Below, piece by piece: positions 42,681-52,719 of a stretch of 64,000 nt of DNA (position 1 is its first letter; each line of letters starts with the position of its first letter). A program made the position numbers and the translations under genes. The notes beneath the pieces were generated by a model. It saw nothing but the letters and a program-made list of their open reading frames with translations, was not told the DNA's origin and made no database searches. Origin of the DNA: Curtobacterium sp. L6-1 (GTDB taxonomy: Bacteria > Actinomycetota > Actinomycetes > Actinomycetales > Microbacteriaceae). Where the stretch lies: NCBI RefSeq assembly GCF_018885305.1, contig NZ_CP076544.1, forward strand, positions 2,604,001-2,668,000. The letters are read 5' to 3'.

Positions 42681-43139
42681 ATGGCAGCACGGGACGAGAC
42701 GTCCGAGAGCACCTTCAGCCCGGAGGAGCGTGCGGCGATGCGCGAGCACGCGGCCGAGGTGACGGCGAGCCGGAAGCGCGGGACGTCGAAGGCCGAGAAG
42801 GCCGCGCTCGCCGCCCAGGCCGTGGTGGACAAGATCGCCGCGATGCCCGACCCGGACCGGGGCCTGGCGGAGCGCATCCACCGCATCGCCCTCGACGTCG
42901 CCCCCGACCTGGCCCCGCGCCTCTGGTACGGCATGCCCGCCTACGCGAAGGACGGCGCGGTGGTCTTCTTCTTCCAGGACGCCGCGAAGTTCGGTGCGCG
43001 CTACGCGACCCTCGGGTTCCAGGACCCGGCGGCGCTCGACGACGGCACCTTCTGGCCGACCTCGTTCGCGGTCACGCCGGCGTTCTCGGAGGCGGACGAA
43101 CAGACCGTCGCCGAGCTCGTCCGCCGAGCGACGGCCTGA
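42681..43139 (+). CDS. DUF1801-type small protein
   Basis: A 152-residue soluble protein. The N-terminal third is a Lys/Ala-rich helix; the C-terminal two thirds is a DUF1801-like (YdhG/YjbR-type) domain with PRLWYGMPAYAKDGAVVFFFQDAAKFG (quoted in part) and LDDGTFWPTSFAV. Family members include an iron-chaperone-like Bacillus protein, but function is mostly unknown. The ATG at 42681 has GAGGAGG with 5-nt spacing; an earlier in-frame ATG at 42657 lacks one. Confidence 0.8.
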   Translation: MAARDETSESTFSPEERAAMREHAAEVTASRKRGTSKAEKAALAAQAVVDKIAAMPDPDRGLAERIHRIALDVAPDLAPRLWYGMPAYAKDGAVVFFFQDAAKFGARYATLGFQDPAALDDGTFWPTSFAVTPAFSEADEQTVAELVRRATA

Positions 43140-43145
43140 GGCGCC

Positions 43146-44624
43146 GTGGTGCACCGGTCCTCGGTGTCCGGGGCGCCCGCACCGCGCCGGACGGGACGGC
43201 TCATCGCCGTCGGTCTCGCGATCGCACTGTCGGCAGCCCTGGTCGGCGTCGAGGCGGTCACGCGGTCGGCGGAGGGCGCGACGGCGCCGACGGTGACGGT
43301 CACGAAGGTCGCAGCGACCAGCACCGCCAGCTCGGGCCGGACCGCCGTGCGCAGCACCCTGACGGTGCGGAACCGGACGTCGGCGCGGAAGCCGGCCTCC
43401 CAGGCCTGGCTCTACCTGGCCTCCGGCAGCAGGGAGTACGCCCTCGGCCGGGTCGCGGTGCCGTCGCTCGCCGCCGGTGCGAGCGCGACGGTCCGTGCGA
43501 CCCACGCCGCACCGCGCCGTGCGGCGGCCGGCAGGTACTCGGTCCTCGGCTGCTCCGGGACGTACTCCGCGCAGCACTGCCGCACCTCGCCCGGGACCGT
43601 CACGACGAAGCGGGCGACCCCCGCGCGTCCCGAGACGGGGGTGATGCTCGACGTCGCGCGGGCCTACTACCCGGTGTCGCTCATCGAGGAGTACGTCGAC
43701 CTGCTCGCGGCGCACGGTGGCCGCTTCCTGCACCTGCACCTCACCGACGACCAGAACGTCGGGATCGAGAGCGACGTCCTCGGCCAGACCCTCGCGGACG
43801 CGGACCTCGACCACGGCGTGTACACGAGTCGCGTCACCGGACGCCCGTTCCTCAGCGCCGCCCAGGCGCGCCGGATCTCCCGCTACGCAGCCGAGCGGCA
43901 CGTCGCGATCGTGCCCGAGGTCGACACCCCCGGCCACATGGCTGCCGCGTTCGCCCTGCTCGAGGCGCGGCACGGGACGGAGTGGGTCGACCGCATCCGT
44001 GCCGGGGAGAGCGAGCTCGACACGTCGGCGCCCGGGAGCCTCGCGCTGGCGACCGACCTGGCAGCGGAGGTCACGCGGGCCTTCCCGTCCAGCCGCGCCG
44101 TGCACATCGGCGGCGACGAGTGGGGCGACGGCGTCACCGCCGCCGGCCGCGTCGACTGGTTGAACGCGATGGCGGCTTCGCTCGGCGACCGTGCAGTGTG
44201 GGCCTGGAACGACGGGATCGACCGGGCGGCGGTGCAGCGGCTGGACCCGCGCATCCGCATCACGTACTGGAGCCTCGACGGCGACACCGAGGACGAGACG
44301 GAGCGCGCGGAACGCCGGCAGCGACGGGCACGGGCGGGCGACCTGTCCGCGGCGGGGATCGAGCTGCTCAACTACAACTCGTACTACCTGTACGAGGTCC
44401 CGAGCGACCTCGACCCGGCGGACAGCGCCTACACCGCCGCCGACCTCCGCGAGCACTGGTCCCTCCGGGCGTGGGACAGCGACTCCGGCTCGCTCCTCCG
44501 CACGCCGATGGCGGGTGCGGCCGTGGCGATCTGGGGCGAGGACCTGGCGGCTCCCCCCGCCGACGCCCTCCTGCGCTGGAGCACGCCGCACGTGGTCGCG
44601 ATGCTCGAGACCGCGCGCTCGTGA
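43146..44624 (+). CDS. Secreted GH20 beta-N-acetylhexosaminidase
   Basis: A 492-residue exported glycoside hydrolase. A basic start and hydrophobic segment (about 16-36) form a signal peptide or anchor. Residues about 45-155 are a beta-sandwich resembling CARDB/NEW3 domains with two Cys. The GH20 barrel starts near GVMLDVARAYYPV (about 163), has HLHLTDDQNVGIE, EVDTPGHM and the catalytic pair Asp324-Glu325 in HIGGDEWGDG. The usual GH20b alpha/beta domain before the barrel is not evident. It would release GlcNAc from chitin fragments or glycans. GTG start at 43146, GAGG upstream; directly after the DUF1801 gene. Confidence 0.87.
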   Translation: MVHRSSVSGAPAPRRTGRLIAVGLAIALSAALVGVEAVTRSAEGATAPTVTVTKVAATSTASSGRTAVRSTLTVRNRTSARKPASQAWLYLASGSREYALGRVAVPSLAAGASATVRATHAAPRRAAAGRYSVLGCSGTYSAQHCRTSPGTVTTKRATPARPETGVMLDVARAYYPVSLIEEYVDLLAAHGGRFLHLHLTDDQNVGIESDVLGQTLADADLDHGVYTSRVTGRPFLSAAQARRISRYAAERHVAIVPEVDTPGHMAAAFALLEARHGTEWVDRIRAGESELDTSAPGSLALATDLAAEVTRAFPSSRAVHIGGDEWGDGVTAAGRVDWLNAMAASLGDRAVWAWNDGIDRAAVQRLDPRIRITYWSLDGDTEDETERAERRQRRARAGDLSAAGIELLNYNSYYLYEVPSDLDPADSAYTAADLREHWSLRAWDSDSGSLLRTPMAGAAVAIWGEDLAAPPADALLRWSTPHVVAMLETARS

Positions 44625-44648
44625 TCCCCGGCCGCACCGCCGCCGACG

Positions 44649-45158
44649 TCAGTCGGCGCGCGGTCGCCGGAGGCCGGCCTCGACGCGACCGAGCAGGGCG
44701 ACCGCGGCGGTGACGGCAGCGGTGACTTCGGCCGACTCCCCGGCGGCGCCGTCCGTGGCCGTCCCGTCGCCCGTCTCCGGGGCACCGCTCCGCAGGGCCG
44801 CGCGCAGCGTCCCGGCCCACCGCGCCTTGAGCACACCGATGCTCTCGGCGGCGAGCGCGGTCGGGAAGAGCTGCGCGAGCCGGGCGTCGCCGGGGTGCGG
44901 CCGTCGCTCGACCATGCCCTTCGCCACGAGGGCACCGAGCGCGACGCTGAGGTTGCTCCGCCGCAGGGCGGTCGCCTCGGCCGTCGCACTCGGGGTGGTG
45001 CCGGGGTTCGTCTCGACCCAGCGCATCACGAGCACCTCGGTGCCGGTGAGCGGCACGACGTCGTCGGAGCGCCGGACGGACGGGTCGAGCTCGCGCGCGA
45101 CGCGGAGCACGACGTCGGCCAGCTGCGCGAGCGCGTCGTCGGGTGCCGGGGAGGTCAT
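44649..45158 (-). CDS. MarR family transcriptional regulator
   Basis: A 169-residue winged-helix regulator. DNA-binding region about 38-100: TGTEVLVMRWVETNPGTTPSATAEA (quoted to match), then LRRSNLSVALGALVAKGMVERRPHPGDARLAQL. The Arg-rich recognition helix and the wing are intact. A Thr/Gly/Ala-rich loop (about 125-145) interrupts the last helices. The ATG at 45158 has TACGGT six bases upstream, a leaderless pattern. Target unknown; the PAP2 gene is upstream on the same strand. Confidence 0.82.
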   Translation of the reverse strand: MTSPAPDDALAQLADVVLRVARELDPSVRRSDDVVPLTGTEVLVMRWVETNPGTTPSATAEATALRRSNLSVALGALVAKGMVERRPHPGDARLAQLFPTALAAESIGVLKARWAGTLRAALRSGAPETGDGTATDGAAGESAEVTAAVTAAVALLGRVEAGLRRPRAD

Positions 45159-45164
45159 CCGAGC

Positions 45165-45170
45165 ACCGTA
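45165..45170 (-). promoter_or_regulatory. -10-like TACGGT of the MarR gene
   Basis: TACGGT on the minus strand ends six bases before the ATG at 45158; no Shine-Dalgarno is present. Confidence 0.45.
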
Positions 45171-45234
45171 GTGCCGGGCGGCAGCGAGCACGCCGTGCCG
45201 GGCTCAGCGCGCGCCGGACACGGGCGTGCGCCGG

Positions 45235-45951
45235 TCAGCGCGCGCCGGACATCGGGGCGCGCCGGAGCAGCGGGATGCGCGGCATCGCCCAGTCCGCCCA
45301 GACCAGGCGCGCGGCCGGTGCCACCGCGAGCGCCCAGACCACCGACGCGACCGTGTCCGTCGGGAAGTGCACGGCGTCGATCGTCAGCGAGAGGACGACG
45401 ACGACCACCACGACCGTGCCGAGGACGACGGCGAGCCGGTGCCACCGCGTGTCGCGGAGGACCCATGTCAGGGCGATGACGATCGCCACGATGAACACGG
45501 TGTGCCCGCTCGGGTACGAGGGGTCCGGCTGCGTCGCGAAGGGGTGCGGGAGCACGGACGTGTCGGGGCGGGGCCGCTGCACGAGTTCCTTGACGAGGTC
45601 GGACGGCACCCAGGTGATCGCGACCGTCCCGGCGAACGCGGCCGCCGGTCGGACGTCGCGCCGGACGAGCCAGAGCACGCCGGTCACCACGATGGTGATG
45701 CCGATCGCCGGGCCGGGGCTGATGACGTGGTAGACCGCCGTCGTGATCGCTCCGAGTGCGCCGACGTGCAGCGCGTTGAGCGCCCGGGCGAGCCCGAGGT
45801 CGACGTCGCCGAGCACGAACCCGACGATGGTGATGACGATCACGGTGCCGACCGCGATCGCGATCGTGGCGAGGGGGTACGGCGTCCGGACGAGGATGCC
45901 GCTCGGCGCGGACTCCCGGCGGGCAGGCGTCTGGGACGGCGCAGCGGTCAT
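45235..45951 (-). CDS. PAP2 family membrane phosphatase
   Basis: A 238-residue integral phosphatase with six helices. The three acid-phosphatase motifs are KELVQRPRPD (about 123-132), PSYPSGHT (about 147-154) with the catalytic His, and the SLTIDAVHFPTD segment (about 193-204) with the nucleophilic His. Likely substrates are undecaprenyl pyrophosphate or phosphatidic acid. The ATG at 45951 has GACGAT six bases upstream. It is 76 bp upstream of the MarR gene on the same strand. Confidence 0.88.
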   Translation of the reverse strand: MTAAPSQTPARRESAPSGILVRTPYPLATIAIAVGTVIVITIVGFVLGDVDLGLARALNALHVGALGAITTAVYHVISPGPAIGITIVVTGVLWLVRRDVRPAAAFAGTVAITWVPSDLVKELVQRPRPDTSVLPHPFATQPDPSYPSGHTVFIVAIVIALTWVLRDTRWHRLAVVLGTVVVVVVVLSLTIDAVHFPTDTVASVVWALAVAPAARLVWADWAMPRIPLLRRAPMSGAR

Positions 45952-46089
45952 CCGGCCATCGTCCCAGGGCCGGGTGCGGAACGACCGGTGGCGGCGCACC
46001 CCGCAGATCAGAGCTCGTTCAGACCGGGCACCAGGGCAGCGGGCAGCGGGCAGCGACGAGCGGCGGTCGGCGGCGGCGGCGGCGGGCGG

Positions 46090-47003
46090 TCACCCCACGG
46101 GGACGAGCGCCCGCACCTGCGCCGCCGCCCCGAGCGCCACGGCGTCCGCCCCGAGCGCGGACTGCGCCACGCGGATCGCCGCCCCGCTGACCGGGGGCTC
46201 CGCGGCGAGCGCCGAGGTGACCGCGGGCGCGAGCAGGTCCCACGACCGGGCGACGCCGCCGCCGATGACGACCGTCGTCACGTCGAGGATCCCGGCGGTG
46301 AGCAGCACGGCCCGGGCGATGCCCCACCCGGCCGTGGCGAACACCGCCTGCGCGTCCGCGTCACCGGCACGGGCGGCGTCGGCGACCTGGTGCGTCGAGC
46401 GCCGTCGGCCAGTGCGGTCGGCGTAGCGGTCCGCCATCCCCCGGGCACCCGCGACGGTCTCGAGGTGCCCGCGCTGCCCGCAGGTGCACGGGGTGTCGCC
46501 GAAGCCGGGCACGTGCCCGATCTCGCCGGCGGCGCCGTGCGGACCCCCGAACAGCGTGCCGCCGAGCACGAGGGCCCCGCCGACCCCGGTGCCCAGGGTC
46601 ATCCCGAGCACGTCACGCTCCCCCGCGACGGCCCCGGTGGCGACCTCGCCGAGCAGGAACGCGTTCACGTCGTTGTCGAGCGTCGCCGGTACGCCGAGCC
46701 GCGCGGTCACGGCGTCGGTCACCCGGTACCCGGCCCACCCGGTGAACGAGTTCGCGGTGACGAGGACCGTGCCGCTGGTCGGGTCCACGACGCCGGCCGA
46801 GCCGACGCCGACCCCCAGCAGGGAGGCCCGGTGCCGGTCGAGCAGGGACCGCACCGCCGTCACCGCCGCCTCGACGATCGCGTCGCCGCCGTCGTGCGCG
46901 GGTGTCGGCAGGTCCACCCGGTCGAGGACGTCGAGGTCGGGCGTGGCGAGCAGCACCTTCGTGTTGGTGCCGCCGACGTCGATGCCCGCGACGACCGGTG
47001 CCG

Positions 47004-47007
<4 letters not shown>
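46090..47007 (-). CDS. ROK family sugar kinase
   Basis: A 305-residue ROK protein without a DNA-binding domain, so a kinase and not a repressor. GIDVGGTNTKVLL (about 8-20) is the ATP phosphate-1 motif. LDNDVNAFLLGE (about 108-119) holds the catalytic Asp. GTGVGGALV is phosphate-2. The zinc signature is CTCGQRGHLE, following GEIGHVPGF, with His and three Cys-type ligands (one Cys replaced by His in the CGQRGHLE part). Substrate may be glucose, GlcNAc, ManNAc or another amino sugar. The GTG at 47007 overlaps the ABC ATPase stop, placing it as the last gene of the transporter operon. Confidence 0.88.
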
Positions 47008-48733
<1,726 letters not shown>

Positions 48734-48737
<4 letters not shown>

Positions 48738-49630
48738 CCGCGGCCCTTCACGTCGAATGCGTCCCGGAGTCCGTCGCCGACCGCGTTGAGGGCGCAGACG
48801 ACGAGGATCACGGCGAGTCCCGGCGGCACGATCAGCCACCAGCGGCCCGAGTAGGCGGCGGTGAGTCCCGCCGAGAGCATGCCGCCCCAGTCCGTCGCCG
48901 GCGGCTGCACCCCGAGCCCGAGGTACGAGACGTAGGCGACGAGGAGGATCGCGTCGGCCACCTGGAAGGTCGCGGCGACGACGATCGTCGACACCGAGTT
49001 CGGCAGCAGGTGCCGACCGATCGCGCGGGCGTGGGACCCGCCGATCGCGCGGAGGGTGAGCACGAAGTCGCGGTTCTTCAGCGTCAGGGTCTCGGCGCGG
49101 ACGAGCCGGGAGGGCACGAGCCAGGACACCAGCCCGAGGATGACGACCAGTCCCCAGACGCCGGGGGTCGTGATCGCGGAGATGACGAGCAGGATGAACA
49201 GGGCCGGGATCGCGATGCCGGCGTCGACCACGCGCATCATCGCCGCGTCGACCCACCCGCCGACGTACCCGGCGACCGAGCCCCAGAGCGTGCCGACGAC
49301 GGTGGCCAGGAGGCCCGCGGCGATGCCGACCAGGAGCGACACCCGGCCGCCGTACATCAGCCGTCCGAGCACGTCGTGCCCGACCGCGTCGGTGCCGAGC
49401 ATGTGGCCGCCGCCCGGCCGCTGGTTCGCCTGCTCGAGCAGGGTGTGGGTCTGGTCGGTCGGGTACACGAACGGCCCGACGAAGCAGAACAGGACGATGA
49501 CGACGAGCACCACGAGGCCGACGACGGCGAGCGTGTTGTGCCGGAACCGTCGGGCGGCGAGCCGGAACCCGGTGGCGGCGACGGTGACCGGGGCGCCCGG
49601 GGTCTCGGGAGCGATCTGGACGGAGGTCAT
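48734..49630 (-). CDS. Peptide ABC transporter permease (DppC type)
   Basis: A 298-residue permease with six helices. An N-terminal OppC_N region (FRHNTLAVVGLVVL, about 30-43) is followed by HMLGTDAVGHDVLGRLMYGGRVSL (quoted in part, about 77-98), the hallmark of DppC/OppC. The EAA-like coupling loop is RAIGGSHARAIGRHLLPN (about 196-213). The ATG at 49630 overlaps the DppB-type gene, and its stop overlaps the ATPase gene, both by four bases. Confidence 0.92.
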
Positions 49631-50586
49631 GCGCGGCCTGCCTTCACTCGCGGGTCGATGAGGGACTGTGCGACGTCGGCGAGCAGGGTGCCGACCACGG
49701 TCGCGATCGAGATGACGAGCACGCAGCCGAGCAGGGTCGGGTAGTCCGAGGTCTGTGCGGCGTTCCAGAACAGCAGCCCCATGCCGGGGTAGTTGAACAG
49801 CTGCTCGGTGACGAGCGCCCCGCCGAACAGGACCGGCAGGTAGTACCCGAGCATCGCGACGACGGGCGTGAGCGAGTTCCGGAACACGTGGCGGCGCAGG
49901 ATCGTCGCCGTCGACGACCCGCCGGCGCGGGCGGTGCGGACGTAGTCCTCCTGCAGGTTCTCGAGCGTCGCCGCCCGCATGTACCGGCTGAAGACCGCGA
50001 TCATCGCCAGGGCGCCGGTGAGCACGGGCAGGACCAGTCCGGCCGGCTGCTGGAACACCTCGGCGAGGGTGGTGCCGCTCGGCGCCTGCGACGGCAGCCA
50101 CGGCAGCTGCTGGCTGAACACGACGATGAGGACGAGCCCGAGGAAGAACGCGGGCGTCGAGTAGAACACGAACGCGAGCGCGGTGGCGGCGTAGTCGATG
50201 GCGCCGTTGCGTCGGGCCGCCTGCCACATGCCGACCGGGATCGCGACGACGAGCCCGAGCACCGCCGACAGGCCGGTCAGCACGAGGGTCTTCGGGATGC
50301 GCTCCTGGATGAGCTGCGACACCGGTTCGTTGAGCGTGTACGAGGTGCCGAGGTCCCCGGTGAGCAGCCGTCCGAGGAACCGGACGTACTGCACGGGGAG
50401 CGGCTGGTCGAGTCCCTGCGCCTGGTTGAACGCGGTGATCTGGGCGGGCGTCGCGGAGACACCGAGCACGCCGCGGGCGGGGCCGCCGGGCAGTGCGTGC
50501 AGCAGGCAGAACACGACGATCGTGACGATGAGGATCACCGCGAGCGCCTGGAGCACCCGGCGGGTGAGGTAGAGGGCAGTGGTCAT
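49627..50586 (-). CDS. Peptide ABC transporter permease (DppB type)
   Basis: A 319-residue permease with six helices. It starts YLTRRVLQALAVILIVT and has LLHALPGGPA (about 28-37) and GLDQPLPVQYVRFLGRLLTGDLGTSY (quoted in part), the diagnostic DppB/OppB sequence. The coupling loop is TARAGGSSTATILRRHVFRNSL (about 226-247). ATG at 50586. It is separated from the binding-protein gene by a strong hairpin, and overlaps the next permease by four bases. Confidence 0.92.
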   Translation of the reverse strand: MTTALYLTRRVLQALAVILIVTIVVFCLLHALPGGPARGVLGVSATPAQITAFNQAQGLDQPLPVQYVRFLGRLLTGDLGTSYTLNEPVSQLIQERIPKTLVLTGLSAVLGLVVAIPVGMWQAARRNGAIDYAATALAFVFYSTPAFFLGLVLIVVFSQQLPWLPSQAPSGTTLAEVFQQPAGLVLPVLTGALAMIAVFSRYMRAATLENLQEDYVRTARAGGSSTATILRRHVFRNSLTPVVAMLGYYLPVLFGGALVTEQLFNYPGMGLLFWNAAQTSDYPTLLGCVLVISIATVVGTLLADVAQSLIDPRVKAGRA

Positions 50587-50624
50587 GCTGCTTCCGTCGT
50601 CGAGGTGGTCGGGGATGGTCCCCC

Positions 50625-50663
50625 GGGAGGCGCGGTGCGGGTCGGGCCCGCACCGCGCCTCCC
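50625..50663 (-). terminator. 17-bp hairpin between binding-protein and permease genes
   Basis: GGGAGGCGCGGTGCGGG (50625-50641) pairs perfectly with 50647-50663 around a 5-nt loop. Inside an operon, it probably acts as a partial terminator or 3'-end stabiliser, raising the binding protein over the membrane subunits. Its outer stem is the GGGAGGC core of the recurrent hairpin family. Confidence 0.7.
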
Positions 50664-50683
50664 AGGGCGGCCGCGTCAGCGGC

Positions 50684-52480
50684 TCACTTGCTCCACTTCC
50701 ACTGGGCGGGGTGGAAGTTCGCGAGCGAGTCCTGGTCGAACCCGCTCAGACCGCTCTTCTTGACGGAGATCTGGTAGTCCGGGCTCGGCAGCCAGATCAC
50801 GGGCAGGTCCTTCGCCACGGCGGCGCTGTAGTCCTGCACCGCGCTGGTGTCGGTCGAGGTGGTCGTCGCGTCGATGAGCGCGTCGACCTGCTCGTTCGAG
50901 TAGCTGCCGAAGTTGGCCGAGCCGCCCGTCGAGAAGAGCGACTCACCGGTCGGGTAGGCCGGGAAGTACCAGCTGCCCGCGGTGCCGAAGAACGACAGGT
51001 CCCAGTCGCAGCTGTCCTCGTCGGCGGTGCAGGTCGGCGTCTGCGACAGGACGCTCGACACCGGGGCCGTCTTGATCGTGAAGCCGATGCCGGTCTTCGC
51101 GAGGGACGACTGGATCGCGCTCATCATGTTGTCGGTCACGGTCGAGCCGGACTGCGAGAGCACCTGCATGGTGAACTTCGTCCCGGCGGCCACGCCCTCG
51201 CCGCACTGGTCGTCGCCGCTGCCCGCGTCGGTGCAGACCATGGTGCCGCCCTTCGCGGTCCAGCCGTGGCTGGTGAGCAGGGCCTTGGCCTTCTTCGTGC
51301 TGAACGGGTACGGGTTGTCCTTCTGCACGTCGGAGACGTAGTCGGACTCCTGCGCCTGCGGGATCGGACCGTAGGTGGAGGTGGCGGTGCCGTTGAAGAC
51401 GACCTTCGACAGCGCGGTCTGGTCGATCGACATCTGCACGGCCTGGCGGGCGTACAGCTGCTGGAAGACGGCGCCCATGTCCGGGTTGTTGAAGTTGTAC
51501 GGCATGTAGGTGACGGCCCAGCCGGTCCACGGGTCGACCTCGTAGCCCTTCGACGTGAAGGAGTCCTTCTGGTCGAGGTCGGTGGCGTTGATGTAGCCGT
51601 AGTCGACCGCTCCGGAACGGAGTGCGTTCGTCTCGGCGTCCGCGGTGGTGAAGGGCAGCAGGTTGACGGTCCCGATCGATGCCTTCTCGCCGCCGTCGTA
51701 CTTCGGGTTCGCGGTCAGCTGGACCTTGCCCGCGGTGGTGAAGGACGACAGCCCGTACGGCCCGGAGACGGTCTTCCAGAGCGGGTCCGAGTCGTAGTCG
51801 GCGATCTTGCCCGCGGCGGTGTTGAGGGCCTTCCAGACCTGCTTCGCCCCGGCCGCGGTGCGGTCGGCGTCGGTCACCTCGGCGGAGGCGCTGGTCTTGT
51901 CCCAGACGTGCTGCGGCAGCGGGATGATGTAGCTCAGCTGGTTGGCGAGCATCCAGTCCTGGTTGTACGCCTTGTCGAACGCGATCGTGAAGTGCGTGTC
52001 GTCGACGGTCGTGAAGGACGTCCAGTTGTCCGGCGCCTTGCCCTCGGAGTACGAGCCCCAGTCCTTCGCGTTCGCCTTGATCAGGTTGAACCAGAACTCG
52101 ACGTCGCGGCTCGTGATCGGCGTGCCGTCCGACCAGTGCCGGTCGCCGAGCGTGATCGTGACGCTCTTGCCGTCGGACGCGAAGTCCGCCGCGGTGGCGA
52201 CCGAGCCGGCCTTGTTCCACGCGATCTTGCCCGTGGACCCGTCGTAGGCGATGAGGCGCTCGTACAGCGACTGCGCGATCGAGCCGTTGTTCGTGTTGAG
52301 GTGCGCCGCGGTGCCGATCGGCAGGATCCAGTTCGGCGTGAAGTTCGCCGGCAGCGCGTAGTTGATCTCGTCCGACTTCGTGCCGGTGGCGGCCGACCCG
52401 CCTCCGGAGCAGCCGGCGAGCAGGGCGCTCACCGCGAGCGCGGCTCCGGTGAGGAGGGCCCAGCGACGGGGCTTGGTCAT
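50684..52480 (-). CDS. Peptide ABC transporter substrate-binding lipoprotein
   Basis: A 598-residue lipoprotein of the SBP_bac_5 (DppA/OppA) family. The signal peptide ends in the lipobox LLAGC with Cys24. Family segments include YERLIAYDGSTGKIAWN (about 74-90), DGKSVTITLGDRHWSDGTPITSRDVEFWF (quoted in part) and the domain-II region RQAVQMSIDQTALSKVV. Four Cys in the C-terminal half (near 435-480) could form disulfides. The ATG at 52480 follows AAGGAG with 7-nt spacing. First gene of the operon SBP-permease-permease-ATPase-ROK kinase, divergent from the ROK regulator. Ligand may be a peptide or an amino-sugar conjugate. Confidence 0.92.
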   Translation of the reverse strand: MTKPRRWALLTGAALAVSALLAGCSGGGSAATGTKSDEINYALPANFTPNWILPIGTAAHLNTNNGSIAQSLYERLIAYDGSTGKIAWNKAGSVATAADFASDGKSVTITLGDRHWSDGTPITSRDVEFWFNLIKANAKDWGSYSEGKAPDNWTSFTTVDDTHFTIAFDKAYNQDWMLANQLSYIIPLPQHVWDKTSASAEVTDADRTAAGAKQVWKALNTAAGKIADYDSDPLWKTVSGPYGLSSFTTAGKVQLTANPKYDGGEKASIGTVNLLPFTTADAETNALRSGAVDYGYINATDLDQKDSFTSKGYEVDPWTGWAVTYMPYNFNNPDMGAVFQQLYARQAVQMSIDQTALSKVVFNGTATSTYGPIPQAQESDYVSDVQKDNPYPFSTKKAKALLTSHGWTAKGGTMVCTDAGSGDDQCGEGVAAGTKFTMQVLSQSGSTVTDNMMSAIQSSLAKTGIGFTIKTAPVSSVLSQTPTCTADEDSCDWDLSFFGTAGSWYFPAYPTGESLFSTGGSANFGSYSNEQVDALIDATTTSTDTSAVQDYSAAVAKDLPVIWLPSPDYQISVKKSGLSGFDQDSLANFHPAQWKWSK

Positions 52481-52585
52481 GCGGTGTCTCCTTGTGCGAG
52501 GACGCCACCATCGGCGTCGGGGAGGATCGGGGAGTGGAGCCCGAGCGAGGCCGGGCGACACAGGCACAGTCAATGGCCGAAGTCG

Positions 52586-52614
52586 TTGGAAAAACAAACG
52601 TTCTCGTGTAAATA
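52586..52614 (+). promoter_or_regulatory. Possible promoter of the ROK regulator, TTGGAA-17-TAAATA
   Basis: TTGGAA (52586-52591) and TAAATA (52609-52614) are spaced 17 bp in an AT-rich island. A second -10-like TAGGCT lies at 52664-52669. Confidence 0.4.
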
Positions 52615-52622
52615 GTCTGTTT
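52592..52622. promoter_or_regulatory. AAACARAC inverted repeat, ROK operator candidate
   Basis: AAACAAAC (52592-52599) and GTCTGTTT (52615-52622; reverse complement AAACAGAC) form an inverted repeat with one mismatch and a 15-bp centre, in the middle of the divergent region between the binding-protein gene and the ROK regulator. Xylose-repressor-type ROK operators also contain AAACAAAC-like arms. It overlaps the predicted promoter. Confidence 0.5.
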
Positions 52623-52719
52623 CTGCGGATCGGCGGAAAGCGCGGACGGCCTGGTCTGCCCCGTAGGCTCGGTGCGACCGGGGCATCCCGGACCCCGACG
52701 CCGCGGATTGGAGAAAGTC

